Source: Acidobacteria bacterium UBA2990
Lineage (GTDB): Bacteria > Acidobacteriota > Vicinamibacteria > Vicinamibacterales > UBA8438
Direction of reading: 5' to 3'
Assembly: GCA_002347025.1 (NCBI GenBank)
Contig: DEAE01000024.1
Location: 301,075-365,074, forward strand
DNA: 64,000 nt
The notes beneath the pieces are model-generated. The model searched no databases. It worked only from the letters and a program-made list of their open reading frames with translations, and had not been told where the DNA came from. A program made the position numbers and the translations under genes. Positions within the stretch are counted from its first letter, which is position 1, and each line of letters starts with the position of its first letter. Of this stretch, positions 54,756 to 64,000 are shown piece after piece.

Positions 54756-55892
54756 TTCGATTAGTGCCTCGATCTCGGCAACATCATTGTAGAGATGGGG
54801 TGAGACTCTGAGGGCGTCCCCACGAAACGACACTGCTATCTTCCTCTCGTGCAGTCGCTGGGAGAGCTGGTAAGAGTCCCTAGGGTCTTTGAGACGAATG
54901 CCGATTAGGTGGCCGCTTCGCCAGCGGTCTTCCTCCACCCAATATCCGCGTTCACGTAGACCTATCGCTAGGGTAGTAGTCAGCGTGCGACAGTAGTCTT
55001 CAATTGCTGGCACTGTCCATGCGGTCACCAGTTCTAACGCTGCTGCGAGCATGGGTAACAGGGTAAAGTTGGATCTTTCTCCGACATCATATCTAACGCT
55101 GGCTGGTTGGTAATCGTTTCGATAGCGAACCAAGTCTGCAAAATTTTCGCTACCAAGGCGAGTTATCCAGTTTTCCTCGATCGGGCTACCTTCGTCGAAG
55201 GTCGGCCCGTAGTATGCAAGTCCTGTAGAGTAGGGTCCAAGCAACCACTTGTAACCAGCGCAGACGAGTGCGTCAGGTCGGATTTGTTGAATGTCGAATG
55301 GCAGTGCCCCTACCGATTGAGTGCCGTCGACTATCAGTAACGCGTTGCACTCCCGAGCCCGTCTACCTATCTGCACTAAGTCGAAGAGTGTGCCATCGGT
55401 CCAGTGTGCATGGGGTAGCGAAACCACGGCTGTCCTTCTGTCTATTTCGGTCAATATTCGGTTGTTCCATTCAAGTCCACGCCCGCCATGTTTAGCCAAG
55501 GGAGGAGGGACTGTTCTTAGCTCGAGGTTGCGCTCAGAGCACAGCCGTTGCCAAGCATAAACATTACTTGGGAACTGCTCCTCGAGAATGACGATGTTGT
55601 CGCCCGGGGAAGTGACTACATTTTTTGTTACATTGGCTAGGCCGTAGGAAACGGAAGGAACGAGCGCGACGCGGTTGGGGTCTGGAATGTTGACGAGCCG
55701 TCCAAAGAGGCGTCGTATTAGGTCGCTTTCTTCAAAAAAATCAGATGGTTCGATGAGATGGGGGGCTGATCGGCGATCGATACCCGCGATACCGGCTTCC
55801 CGGACGGTTTTGGCCAAGGGTGCCATGAAGGCACAGTTTAGGTAGTGTAGGTCGTCTGGGAGGGTAAAGTGTGACCTTTGGCAGGTGAGCAT
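54744..55892 (-). CDS. Class V aminotransferase-like PLP enzyme
   Basis: The start at ATG 55892 gives 382 residues; an open frame continues to a TTG at 56012 but the extra part looks non-coding. It has the class V layout: LNCAFMAPLAKTV at the N-terminus, ALVPSVSYGLANV in the cofactor-binding region, VSLPHAHWTDGTLFDL, the cofactor aspartate in LLIVDGTQSVG, and the PLP lysine in CAGYKWLLGP. Relatives include cysteine desulfurases and kynureninase- or isopenicillin-epimerase-like proteins. No iron-sulfur assembly genes are near, so an amino-acid transformation of unknown kind is most likely. Confidence 0.85.
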   Translation of the reverse strand: MLTCQRSHFTLPDDLHYLNCAFMAPLAKTVREAGIAGIDRRSAPHLIEPSDFFEESDLIRRLFGRLVNIPDPNRVALVPSVSYGLANVTKNVVTSPGDNIVILEEQFPSNVYAWQRLCSERNLELRTVPPPLAKHGGRGLEWNNRILTEIDRRTAVVSLPHAHWTDGTLFDLVQIGRRARECNALLIVDGTQSVGALPFDIQQIRPDALVCAGYKWLLGPYSTGLAYYGPTFDEGSPIEENWITRLGSENFADLVRYRNDYQPASVRYDVGERSNFTLLPMLAAALELVTAWTVPAIEDYCRTLTTTLAIGLRERGYWVEEDRWRSGHLIGIRLKDPRDSYQLSQRLHERKIAVSFRGDALRVSPHLYNDVAEIEALIEEFD

Positions 55893-56423
55893 AGCTTTGA
55901 TGTTCTTAGATGGCAGTATAAAGCGTGTTTCCGGAAACTTGGTCGATCTCTTCGACCAATGGTGGTGTTCGATTAGTTCTGTGATGGTGTGATTTAATCC
56001 TGTTTTTTCCAATCACTTCTTGGCAGGAGTGGAATGTCTTGCCTGCACTCCTGCACGAGGAAAAATCAAGCTAGCGAAGCTGGTGTTGACCTGTTGTCTC
56101 GTTTCGGGATGTCTAGGTTCGCCTCTGAGGTTGGAGGCGGCTGATTGATCGATTACCAATGAGGTTGTTCCCTACGGCGGCTCTGGAGACGATAGGGTGA
56201 AACTTGCAACTTTTGAGTGGGATTGGTTGACTGGTCACGAAGGTGTTGGCTCGGTTGCTATTGAGGGCAATGATCACGGGTGTTTTAGAGGGGATTCGGA
56301 CGATGGAGGCAACCAGGTGACATAATGTGGAGTCGAGAAAGAGAACCTGAGGTCGTGGCTGAGTGCGGCTAAGCTAGTTGTCTAACCTATTTGGACTGTT
56401 GATCTGGATCACACGGAGAGCCA
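55893..56423. other. Intergenic, about 530 bases between divergent genes
   Basis: Apart from a minus-strand open extension to 56012 that I judge non-coding, I see no gene, tRNA or strong hairpin. It must hold the promoters for the aminotransferase and the formyl-CoA transferase. Confidence 0.4.
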
Positions 56424-57668
56424 ATGAAAGCGCTTGATGGAGTACGTATCTTGGACATGACACATGTGCAGTCTGGTCCCACCTGCACCCAACTACTGGC
56501 CTGGTTTGGCGCTGACGTGATTAAGGTTGAGCGCCCGGGTAAGGGTGATGCAACTCGAAGTCAACTGCGAGACATTCCGGACGTCGACAGTTTGTATTTC
56601 ACGATGCTGAATCACAATAAGCGCAGCGTCACCCTGAATACTAAGCATGATGACGGCAAGGCTATCTTCACTCGGTTGCTGGAGACTTGTGACGTTATTG
56701 CAGAGAATTTTGCCCCTGGTGCCCTCGATCGTATGGGGTTTTCTTGGGAGCGCATTCAGGAAATTAACCCTCGGATTATTTATGCGTCTGTGAAGGGTTT
56801 TGGTCCTGGACCATACGAGGACTGCAAGGTTTATGAGAATGTAGCCCAGTGTACAGGAGGTGGGGCAAGCACTACTGGGTTCCCCGATGGTCCCCCGGTG
56901 GTTGCAGGTGCCCAGATCGGTGATTCGGGGACGGGTTTACATCTTGCTTTGGGGATCGTGACCGCACTTTTTCAACGGGAGCAGACTGGGCGAGGGCAAC
57001 GGGTTGTTTGCGCTATGCAAGATGGTGTGCTCAATCTGTGCCGGGTCAAGTTGCGCGATCAGCAACGCCTTAGCCACGGACCCCTTAAGGAGTATCCGCA
57101 ATACCCGAATGGTACTTTTGGTAAGGCAACCCCGCGCGCTGGAAATGCATCGGGAGGAGGGCAACCTGGCTGGATCGTAAAGTGTAAGGGGTGGGAGACT
57201 GACCCTGATGCTTATATCTATATCATCGCCCAAGCAGCTGCTTTTGATGGGTTAGCCCGAATGATTGGGCACGAAGATTGGTTGGAAGATCCTGAATGGA
57301 ACACCCCTGCAGCGCGTCTACCGAAGATTGATCAGATGTTTTCGGAGATTGAGCGTTGGACGCGAACCAAGACAAAGTTCGAGGTGATGGAGAAGTTGAA
57401 TCCCTTGAATGTGCCTTGTGGGCCGGTGCTGTCAATAAAAGAACTGTCTCAAGAGCCGTCGTTGAGGCAAACCGGCACTGTCGTCGAAGTCGATCATCCA
57501 GAACGCGGGTCTTATCTGAGCGTTGGTAATCCGATAAAGCTTTCGGACTCGCCTGTTGAAGTTAAACGGTCTCCTCTGCTTGGGGAACACACTGATGAAA
57601 TTTTGCGAGATGTTCTCGGAATGGACGAGGCCGCCATTGCTTCAGCTAAGGCGGATGGGGTCGTTTAA
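56424..57668 (+). CDS. frc: Formyl-CoA:oxalate CoA-transferase (CoA-transferase family III)
   Basis: 414 residues, close to Oxalobacter Frc by recalled sequence: LDMTHVQSGPTCTQLL, DSLYFTMLNHNKRSV, ENFAPGALDRMGF, KVYENVAQCTGG and CKGWETDPDAYIY. The catalytic aspartate is D167 in AQIGDSGTG, and the active-site glutamine is Q16. The tryptophan at position 48 of the Oxalobacter enzyme is a glutamine here (Q47), as I recall in the alphaproteobacterial branch. It moves CoA from formyl-CoA to oxalate. Oxalyl-CoA decarboxylase, its usual partner, is not in the window. GGAG lies seven bases before the ATG. Another CoA acceptor remains possible. Confidence 0.88.
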   Translation: MKALDGVRILDMTHVQSGPTCTQLLAWFGADVIKVERPGKGDATRSQLRDIPDVDSLYFTMLNHNKRSVTLNTKHDDGKAIFTRLLETCDVIAENFAPGALDRMGFSWERIQEINPRIIYASVKGFGPGPYEDCKVYENVAQCTGGGASTTGFPDGPPVVAGAQIGDSGTGLHLALGIVTALFQREQTGRGQRVVCAMQDGVLNLCRVKLRDQQRLSHGPLKEYPQYPNGTFGKATPRAGNASGGGQPGWIVKCKGWETDPDAYIYIIAQAAAFDGLARMIGHEDWLEDPEWNTPAARLPKIDQMFSEIERWTRTKTKFEVMEKLNPLNVPCGPVLSIKELSQEPSLRQTGTVVEVDHPERGSYLSVGNPIKLSDSPVEVKRSPLLGEHTDEILRDVLGMDEAAIASAKADGVV

Positions 57669-57734
57669 GGGGGTTTTAGTCAGGACTTGATGTAGTGGAT
57701 GAAGGGCGGTAAGGGAATTCGTTAGGACGAACAT

Positions 57735-58745
57735 ATGAAGGTTTGCATAGTTGGAGCAGGAGCGATCGGCGGATATATTGCGGTGAGGCTGGCTGATGCG
57801 GGACATGATGTCTCAGTGATTGCTAGAGGACCGCACTTGGTTGCTATCAAGGCGAACGGCCTAACATTGATCGAAGGGGAGCGAGAACTGGTAGCGTCCA
57901 ATTTGGTTGCCAGCGACAAGCTCTCTGATTTGGGTGAGCAGGACGTTGTTTTTATGGCTTTAAAGGCCCACCAGATTACCCCAGTCGTCGATGGGCTACC
58001 CGGGCTGTTCGGTTCAGAGACTGTCATGGTGACTCTGCAGAACGGCATACCCTGGTGGTATTTCCAGAAATTACCAGGATCCTATACTGATCGAGTTGTG
58101 GAGACCGTTGATCCGGGAGGAGTTTTATTAAACAAGGTTGACCCCAACCGTGTTATCGGTTGCATTGCTTACCCGGCTGCCACAATTGCGGAGCCAGGTG
58201 TAATACGACACATTGAGGGCAACCGTTTCCCTGTAGGGGAACTGGATGGTGTGACTTCAGACCGTGTGGGTTTAGTATCACACTTGCTGGAAGAAGGTGG
58301 TTTCAAGTCTCGAATCCTTGATGACATACGCTCTGAAATCTGGTTAAAACTTTGGGGGAATCTGACCTTCAACCCGATCAGTGCACTCACCCATGCTACT
58401 TTGGTTGATATCTGTCAGTTCCCGTCAACTCGGGTATTGGCTGCTACGATGATGACCGAGGCGCAAGAAGTTGCTGAGCGGCTAGGCGCGAGTTTTCGGG
58501 TTCCAATGGAACGCCGGATAGCCGGAGCCGAGAGTGTCGGGAAACACAAGACCTCCATGCTACAGGACGTTGAGGCCGGTAAACCGCTGGAAATAGATGG
58601 GATGCTTGGGGTGGTGGTAGAGCTCGCGGAAATAACCCAAGTCGAGGTGCCGACGTTGCGGGCCCTTTATGCCTGTGTCAGTTTGCTAAATAGGACTATT
58701 TGCGAGGAAGGGGTTCGCATTAGAGGTGTCGAGCGGGGTAGCTGA
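57735..58745 (+). CDS. 2-dehydropantoate 2-reductase family protein (ketopantoate reductase)
   Basis: 336 residues. The NADP-binding start is MKVCIVGAGAIGGYIAVRL, followed by the VFMALKAHQ strand and the MVTLQNGIPWWYF segment with the conserved asparagine. The C-terminal helical domain begins near IRSEIWLKLWGNLTFNPI, containing the catalytic lysine, and has EIDGMLGVVVELAE later. Family members reduce ketopantoate for CoA synthesis, but many copies outside pan operons act on other 2-oxo acids. Placement between a CoA-transferase and a hydratase argues for a catabolic substrate. It follows frc by 66 bases. Confidence 0.85.
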   Translation: MKVCIVGAGAIGGYIAVRLADAGHDVSVIARGPHLVAIKANGLTLIEGERELVASNLVASDKLSDLGEQDVVFMALKAHQITPVVDGLPGLFGSETVMVTLQNGIPWWYFQKLPGSYTDRVVETVDPGGVLLNKVDPNRVIGCIAYPAATIAEPGVIRHIEGNRFPVGELDGVTSDRVGLVSHLLEEGGFKSRILDDIRSEIWLKLWGNLTFNPISALTHATLVDICQFPSTRVLAATMMTEAQEVAERLGASFRVPMERRIAGAESVGKHKTSMLQDVEAGKPLEIDGMLGVVVELAEITQVEVPTLRALYACVSLLNRTICEEGVRIRGVERGS

Positions 58746-59005
58746 AGCTATGTCTTTAGTAGACCAGTCGTTTTATCAGCAACTCAGTAGTCCGAAGTCC
58801 GATGTCTAGCTTTCGAGGGGTTCTCGTCTCTAGCTATGTTCCGTTACTACCCACCGACGACCAGTGCGTTTGACTGCCTGATTCGTAGAGTGTTTAGTCA
58901 TTTGTGACCGATCATCAACTGGACGGCAATGTGCCTCCATCAACAAAGCAGCCTTAACTTTTGCCCTTTTCTGCACGGTCGTGTTGAGCCGAGGAGAGCA
59001 CAGCT

Positions 59006-59896
59006 ATGACACAAGCTGCAGATGTAGCTCATCTGGCGGAACAAATGTTACGTGACTATGATGCTCACACCCCAGGCACACCGTTCGCGAATGGCTTGCG
59101 CTTGTCGGTTGAAGAGGCCTATCAGCTGCAGAAGCGCGTCGCCCAGCTTCGGGAAAATCGAGGTGAACGCATTGTGGGCTACAAGATTGGTTGTGTCTGT
59201 CCAGGCAATCAGGAGAGTAATGGACTTTCTCATCCCGTTTATGGACGGTTGTGGTCAAGCGAGCAATATGCCAGTGGAGTCACTTTGGCTACGAGTGAAT
59301 TTGCTAACGCGGCCATTGAAGGGGAGCTTGCAATTTCTTTATGTAAGGATGTCGAGCCTCATGATGCCTCGATTTCCGTTATTGCGGCGGCGGTTGAACG
59401 GGTCTTTACGGTCATTGAACTCCATAATCTTGTGCTTCACGGTGGTTACCCTACTGGCGCCGAGCTAATTGGGAACAACGCGATTCACGCTGGTGTTGTC
59501 CGCTCAGCTGGTACGAGGCCGCCAAAGGCATCAGCCTGTACAGACTTGTCAGTAGCTCTTGACGGGAGGACTGTAGGCCATTGGTCAGAACGATGGTGGC
59601 CAGATGATATCTTGGAGGCAGTTCCATGGTTGGTGGCGGAATTGGCGAGAGATGAACGCCAACTGATGGCTGGCCAGGTAATTTTAGCTGGAGCTTGGGG
59701 TCCGCCGTTGGCTCTCGAGAGGCCGACCCCACCAGAGACGCCGATGGTCTCTCAGCCCGGATGGGCTAGTGTTCATGGGGATGTCGAATCTAAGAGCCAG
59801 ACGGTCAGCCGGGTGGAGGTAATTTCGTCGTTGTTCGGCGAGGTTGCGGCGTCGTTTTCCAACGAGGCCGGGAAGGATTACGTCTGCGAGCCGTAG
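59006..59896 (+). CDS. 2-keto-4-pentenoate hydratase-like protein (fumarylacetoacetase fold)
   Basis: 296 residues with the MhpD pattern: SVEEAYQLQKRVAQLRENRGE near residue 33 (in two helices), VGYKIGCVCPG, IEGELAISLCKDV with metal-binding glutamates, and a LHGGYPTGAELIGNNAIHAGVV region. Enzymes of this group add water to 2-oxopent-4-enoates in meta-cleavage pathways, or decarboxylate 4-oxalocrotonate. The last 40 residues are longer than usual. The gap to the upstream gene is 260 bases, so it may have its own promoter. It could form one pathway with the previous two genes, but no ring-cleavage dioxygenase is near. Confidence 0.85.
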   Translation: MTQAADVAHLAEQMLRDYDAHTPGTPFANGLRLSVEEAYQLQKRVAQLRENRGERIVGYKIGCVCPGNQESNGLSHPVYGRLWSSEQYASGVTLATSEFANAAIEGELAISLCKDVEPHDASISVIAAAVERVFTVIELHNLVLHGGYPTGAELIGNNAIHAGVVRSAGTRPPKASACTDLSVALDGRTVGHWSERWWPDDILEAVPWLVAELARDERQLMAGQVILAGAWGPPLALERPTPPETPMVSQPGWASVHGDVESKSQTVSRVEVISSLFGEVAASFSNEAGKDYVCEP

Positions 59897-60037
59897 CTAG
59901 CCAACCTGCAGCGTGCCGTCTTCAGCGGTGATCAAGCGGTCACAGGACAGCTAGTGACGATCGATAGGGGTTTGTAGCCGGAGATCTTCCACCTTGGCCC
60001 CACAGACGTGTACCGAATTGGTTCGACACGCGCCGGT

Positions 60038-61402
60038 TCAATAATCTGATGCGTCTAATGAGGCGCGGATGATCTCCCGGTCATTGCGCTGGACTACGTG
60101 TTTATTGGCGTAGGCTGGGTGAGACCAGCTGACGACCCGGTCGAATCTGCGTCGTGGTCCGAAGCCTGCACTGCTGGTCGGTTGGATCAGGTTAGTTCGG
60201 CTGTGTTCGACGTAGCCGGTTGGGGTGAACTGCGCGATGATCAGATCTCCGTCGTCGTTGTGGACGAAATAGCGCTCACCGTGTTCGACGAGGTAAGCTC
60301 CACCCCACCGAGCTTGTGGCGTCATGTCTTCGCTCATCCAGAGACGCTCTCCTGTTCTGGCATCCAACCCCCGTAGTTCACCATAGCTACCGACTCCGTA
60401 AATGTAATCATCGATGATGACCGGCGTTGTGATCATAGCGTGTAGGCCATCGGTCTGGTCCGGTAGGCTGTCTCGCCCGGTGCCCTGCCAGAGTATCGTC
60501 GCCGCCGGCCTATCGGTGTTGAGCCTCATCATCATTGAGCCGCGGTAAAACTGTGATACGAGCAGATAGTTACCGCTCATGGTAGGCGTTGCGACTGTGA
60601 TGCTGGACTGGACCTCCCAAGGCTGGTTCCAGTAGGTCTCGCCAGTTGCGGGGTCGAGTGAAGTCAGCGCCGTTGGGTGCCAAACAATCAGTTGCCTCAC
60701 GCCGCCTGCCTCATAAATGACCGGCTGGGCGTAGCCCATCTCGGAGGTGACTGGAATAGCTCGCCAGATTTCAGCACCAGTTTCTTTGTTGAAGGCCATG
60801 ACTAGCGCATCCGGTTCACCACCCACGAGTGCTATGAGGTTGTCGCCATCGACCAGTGGCGAACTCGAGACACCCCAGATGGGTACGCTGGTTCCGTATT
60901 CTGCGACATAGTCTTTTTCCCAAATGACAGCCCCAGTGTCGGTGTGCAAGCACAGCAGTCGACCGGTGGCTCCGACTACATAGACCCGATTGCCATCCAC
61001 CGTTGGAGTTGCTCGCGGTCCCACGGCGTAGGAAAACATGAGCATTCGATAGGAAGTGTCCCATTCGTGGCTCCACAGGGCCTCCCCTGTTTCTTCGTCG
61101 AGTGCGAGGAGCCGTTCGCGCCCATCGACGGTGCGTGACTCTGGATCTTCCTGCCAATCGGTGATGAAGATGCGGCCGTCGGCCACGACGGGACTCGAGT
61201 AACCCGAGTTGATGGGCCTTCTCCAGCTGACCTTTAGCTGCTCTGGAAGGGTGTCGACGATCCCCGTTTCATTCCACACTCCGAGACGGCCTTGGCCCCG
61301 CCATTCCGGCCAATCATCTGCTGAGACTGAGTTTGCTAGAGACCACACTACAAGGAGCACGGCGATAGATTGAGCAGTTACGCTCGTCTTGGTTTGGGGC
61401 AT
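60038..61402 (-). CDS. Exported PQQ-type beta-propeller protein
   Basis: The ATG at 61402 has AGGAG six bases upstream, giving 454 residues with a signal peptide ending near VSAD (residue 28). Repeats of the PQQ-propeller type are visible, such as LLALDEETGEALWSHEW, LCLHTDTGAVIWEKDY, VMAFNKETGAEIWRA and LRGLDARTGERLWMS. The fold is thus an eight-bladed propeller as in BamB or quinoprotein dehydrogenases. Key PQQ-ligating residues and a vicinal cysteine pair are not seen, so it is more likely a binding or scaffold protein. Its function is unknown. Confidence 0.85.
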   Translation of the reverse strand: MPQTKTSVTAQSIAVLLVVWSLANSVSADDWPEWRGQGRLGVWNETGIVDTLPEQLKVSWRRPINSGYSSPVVADGRIFITDWQEDPESRTVDGRERLLALDEETGEALWSHEWDTSYRMLMFSYAVGPRATPTVDGNRVYVVGATGRLLCLHTDTGAVIWEKDYVAEYGTSVPIWGVSSSPLVDGDNLIALVGGEPDALVMAFNKETGAEIWRAIPVTSEMGYAQPVIYEAGGVRQLIVWHPTALTSLDPATGETYWNQPWEVQSSITVATPTMSGNYLLVSQFYRGSMMMRLNTDRPAATILWQGTGRDSLPDQTDGLHAMITTPVIIDDYIYGVGSYGELRGLDARTGERLWMSEDMTPQARWGGAYLVEHGERYFVHNDDGDLIIAQFTPTGYVEHSRTNLIQPTSSAGFGPRRRFDRVVSWSHPAYANKHVVQRNDREIIRASLDASDY

Positions 61403-61644
61403 TGGTCGCTCCTGGGAATTTTGGGGAATTCGTACGAACACGGACCGATTATGGATCAGTCTGGCCCAGACTTGAACGCGTTGCGATGCTAGAGAGAGTT
61501 GGGGTTCACACAGATAAATTCGGCGATGCGACAGGAAAACTCACGTTGGAGCCCCGTGCTGGTGTCTGACCGACCATCACAACTTGTTATTTAGGCGTTG
61601 AAATTTCCGGCGTACTGTCCGCCCGCTAGTTGGGGCGCTGAATT

Positions 61645-63972
61645 TCAATTGAGCACATCGAATAGATAGCTGTACTTCAAAATTACGCTGCGTCCAGCAA
61701 AGGACGGGACGAATCCGCCCAGTCCTTCCGTTTCGTTATAGACGAAAAATAATCCTGTATTGGCATCTTGCAGCCAACCGAAGCGGAAATTCACCGACCA
61801 AACGTCGGCACTATCGTTGTGCTGTAGCAGGGTCTGGGCATAGAGCCTGGGCGAGAAGTTGTATGCGAGGCGGACGCTAGCTAAGTTTGTGACCACGCTA
61901 CCGCTTGGCAGGTCGATCTCATTACGGCTATAGCTAAAACGCATATTGAAGGTGTCTCCATATCGTGCATTGAGGGAGGGCCGTAGCGTTACTATGTCAC
62001 CGCCAAAGAACCCGGCAGTGGTAGCTCGCAGGCTAATGCTGACTGGTGCTGACCGATTGGAGCTATAGGAGTATGTCAGTTCGTTGAAATCATAGCGACC
62101 TGGAGCTATTGGGAGGCCGGACACGCTGAACAACCTAAAGACTTGCTCGCTTCGAATGTCGTACGACAGACCGACTGAAGTACTATCCCTAAATTCGACT
62201 GGAAAATGGAGATGTACAAACGACGTTTCCATGATTCCTTCGAAGTTCCAGAAACGCGTGAAACTCATGTGTGGTGTCAACTCCTGCAGCTTGACGAGTC
62301 CAGTCGGTCGCGACGTGTTTCTGAGTCCGAAGTCGTACTTCCGAAATCCTGTACGTTGGACAAAACCAACCTCAGGATTGAAATCTTCCCCGTTCTCTTG
62401 GTAGCCGCTGATGAGGCGCCACTGTGCCGAGTTGTAGGTCCCTGAAATATTTACGGCATGATCCCGGCCATCGCGTCCCGGCGTCTCGGTGCGCCCTGCG
62501 AAGCCCTGGATGAGGCCGTTCTGTCCGATTCCCCATCGGCCGTCGAGAGCATAGGTACGATTGAAGTCATTGCCGTGGGATTGGGCGCCGGTCGCCTGGC
62601 GATTAACAAAGAGGCCTCCTAGGCTCGATCGGTTCGGCAGGTCACGCCGTAGACGGGTAACCGTGAAATTATTGGCTGATGTCGCCCCGCCAACCGATTC
62701 CGTCTGCATGTTGATTAGACCGACTGTCAGGTTGTCCGAAACTTTGCCGGACATGCGTGCACCGCCGAGAATCGGAATCTGCCCGCCTGTATCACTGACC
62801 CCGATCCGACGACTGAAGAATAGTTCGGTCTGGGGGTTGACCTGTCCGCTTGCGCTGCCTCCGTTATTGACCGCAAAAACACCGGCATTCTCCAGAAAAA
62901 AAGGCCGTTTTTCTGGGAAAAATAGGTTAAATCGATCGAGATTGATTTGCTGATCGTCAACTTCGACTTGCGCGAAATCAGTATTGTATGTGCCGTCAAA
63001 TGTCAGGCCGGAAGTAACGCTGTATTTGAGGTCGGTGCCAAAGTCGCCGAGTGCGAGTGGGCTTCGGTTTGGTGTAGCGTCCCGTGTGGCTATTTCGCCC
63101 ACGATGTAAGGTGTGACTTGAAGGTTTCCTGTAAACCCAATTGGTGCTGTCACGCCTGTGAGTTGCCCAGCTAGTGAAACGCGGTAAAGGTTAAACTGAC
63201 GGGGTAAGGGTGCCCAATAGGCTGTTTCGTTTCGGCGACGGATGTTTCTCTGGAAGTTGATACCCCAGGTCTGAGTCTCGCGGTCAGGGTAGCGAATTGT
63301 TCGGAATGGGATTGCAAATTCCGCGCTCCAGCCGAACTCGCCAGTTGTTGTGCGTACCTGCCAGACTCCATCCCAGTTCAGATTGAAACCTGCGCCGCTT
63401 CCCCGAGAGGTTCCTCCACTGCCAGCACTACCGAAGAAGCTGCGTGCTCCACCCTCGTTCACTACCTGTCCATCGTATTCTTGCCCGGCCGGGGTGGTTC
63501 CGAAAACGAATCCATTTTGCTGATCATTGAACGTGTCGATGACCATCTGGAAGCTGTCGGCGTCGTTCATAGATGAGTCGCGTCGACTATCGCTGACGAT
63601 GATGGCTGCTGAATTTCCGTCGTAGCACACTATACCGAAATAGATGGTTTCGTCAGTAAAGACTACCCGCACTTCTGTTCGCTCAGATGCTGGTTGCCCG
63701 TCATATGGAGAGCTCTGTTGAAACCCGCTGGTCGGCTCAATTCCAGCCCAAGCCTCATCGCCGAGTATGTCGCCGTCAAGCGTGGGAGCTTGTTCCACCC
63801 AGACTGCAGTGATGCGCTTGTCTGAAGTCTGAGCGGTTAGTGTGGCGCCTACTTCTTCGGGTGCTGACAAATTCAGGGTCTGTGCCGAAGTCGATGACGC
63901 GTAAGTGAGTAAGAGGCAGGTAGCAGCCATGAGACCAAGAGGCTGTCGAAACTTTGTTGTTTGTTGGAACAT
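61645..63972 (-). CDS. DUF5916 outer-membrane protein with N-terminal CBM9-like domain
   Basis: 775 residues with a signal peptide ending at SAQT (residue 30). Residues about 50-230 are a carbohydrate-binding-family-9-like sandwich (PTLDGDILGDEAWAGIEP at the start, DSFQMVIDTFNDQQNGFVF in the middle). The remainder is a DUF5916 beta-barrel with the hallmark TFDGTYNTDFAQVEVDDQQ, split by a turn, and FFPEKRPFFLENAG. The barrel ends FDVLN and not in phenylalanine. Similar proteins sit in the outer membrane of Bacteroidota and Acidobacteriota, with no known function; ligand binding at the surface is a guess. The gene is complete. Confidence 0.88.
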   Translation of the reverse strand: MFQQTTKFRQPLGLMAATCLLLTYASSTSAQTLNLSAPEEVGATLTAQTSDKRITAVWVEQAPTLDGDILGDEAWAGIEPTSGFQQSSPYDGQPASERTEVRVVFTDETIYFGIVCYDGNSAAIIVSDSRRDSSMNDADSFQMVIDTFNDQQNGFVFGTTPAGQEYDGQVVNEGGARSFFGSAGSGGTSRGSGAGFNLNWDGVWQVRTTTGEFGWSAEFAIPFRTIRYPDRETQTWGINFQRNIRRRNETAYWAPLPRQFNLYRVSLAGQLTGVTAPIGFTGNLQVTPYIVGEIATRDATPNRSPLALGDFGTDLKYSVTSGLTFDGTYNTDFAQVEVDDQQINLDRFNLFFPEKRPFFLENAGVFAVNNGGSASGQVNPQTELFFSRRIGVSDTGGQIPILGGARMSGKVSDNLTVGLINMQTESVGGATSANNFTVTRLRRDLPNRSSLGGLFVNRQATGAQSHGNDFNRTYALDGRWGIGQNGLIQGFAGRTETPGRDGRDHAVNISGTYNSAQWRLISGYQENGEDFNPEVGFVQRTGFRKYDFGLRNTSRPTGLVKLQELTPHMSFTRFWNFEGIMETSFVHLHFPVEFRDSTSVGLSYDIRSEQVFRLFSVSGLPIAPGRYDFNELTYSYSSNRSAPVSISLRATTAGFFGGDIVTLRPSLNARYGDTFNMRFSYSRNEIDLPSGSVVTNLASVRLAYNFSPRLYAQTLLQHNDSADVWSVNFRFGWLQDANTGLFFVYNETEGLGGFVPSFAGRSVILKYSYLFDVLN

Positions 63973-64000
63973 AAAACTGTCTGTCGAAACATAAATAGTT

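Noticed and set aside
1..64000. tRNA, rRNA, CRISPR arrays, insertion sequences, phage or toxin-antitoxin genes
   Set aside because: I looked for T-loop consensus sequences, spaced direct repeats, transposase motifs and small paired genes and found none that hold up by eye.

Overview
The window reads as a chromosomal segment of a Gram-negative, aerobic, heterotrophic bacterium, most likely Acidobacteriota, class Vicinamibacteria. This placement is inferred from gene content, not a measured phylogeny. The support is a complete alternative complex III operon, a TonB-dependent receptor with an N-terminal carboxypeptidase-regulatory domain, lipid A genes, many secreted beta-propeller, beta-barrel and metallopeptidase proteins, and a TAXI-type TRAP transporter. 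Base composition looks even (low-to-mid 50s % GC by eye). I see no IS element, phage gene, tRNA, rRNA or CRISPR array.

Layout. 1-27 is the first codons of a Rossmann-fold dehydrogenase running off the left edge, followed by a gene-poor stretch to 800. 801-8123 (minus) is actABCDEF, a quinol-oxidising alternative complex III, packed with overlaps or very short gaps, with no terminal oxidase beside it. Divergent from it, 8361-10559 encodes a secreted protein with a haem-attachment motif, closed by a strong terminator. 10871-22818 (plus) is an envelope block: a K+/H+-exchange-related-like protein, lpxD, an outer-membrane-type protein, an active/inactive M16 peptidase pair, lpxB, a large TonB-dependent receptor, queG and a YqgE-family gene. 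23134-35005 is mixed: a nucleotide-sugar epimerase, a secreted amidohydrolase, rsgA, dinB, an ABC exporter, a cupredoxin-like protein, an overlapping ATP-grasp ligase/zinc metallopeptidase pair, and ettA.

35036-38041 (minus) is a TAXI-TRAP uptake system. 38344-43487 (plus) carries a secreted esterase, a nucleotide-sugar dehydrogenase and a gamma-glutamyltransferase. 43565-56000 has a small conserved-looking protein, class I aldolase, a chlorite-dismutase-family protein, a second gamma-glutamyltransferase-family protein, a divergent Nramp-like transporter, M23 and M4 peptidases, a beta-barrel protein, a cyanophycinase-like protein and a class V aminotransferase-like protein. 56424-59896 (plus) is a small catabolic group: formyl-CoA transferase, ketopantoate-reductase-like protein and 2-oxopentenoate-hydratase-like protein. 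The right end holds a PQQ-type propeller and a DUF5916 outer-membrane protein.

Together the genes suggest a respiring organism that degrades peptides and other organic matter outside the cytoplasm and imports the products. No single locus here is clearly a new defence or mobile system. The best candidates for undescribed biology are the ATP-grasp/metallopeptidase pair (31071-33181), the haem-motif secreted protein beside complex III (8361-10559), the Nramp-like protein without the metal-site motif (48543-50033), and a possible CTG-initiated TRAP permease (around 36988).
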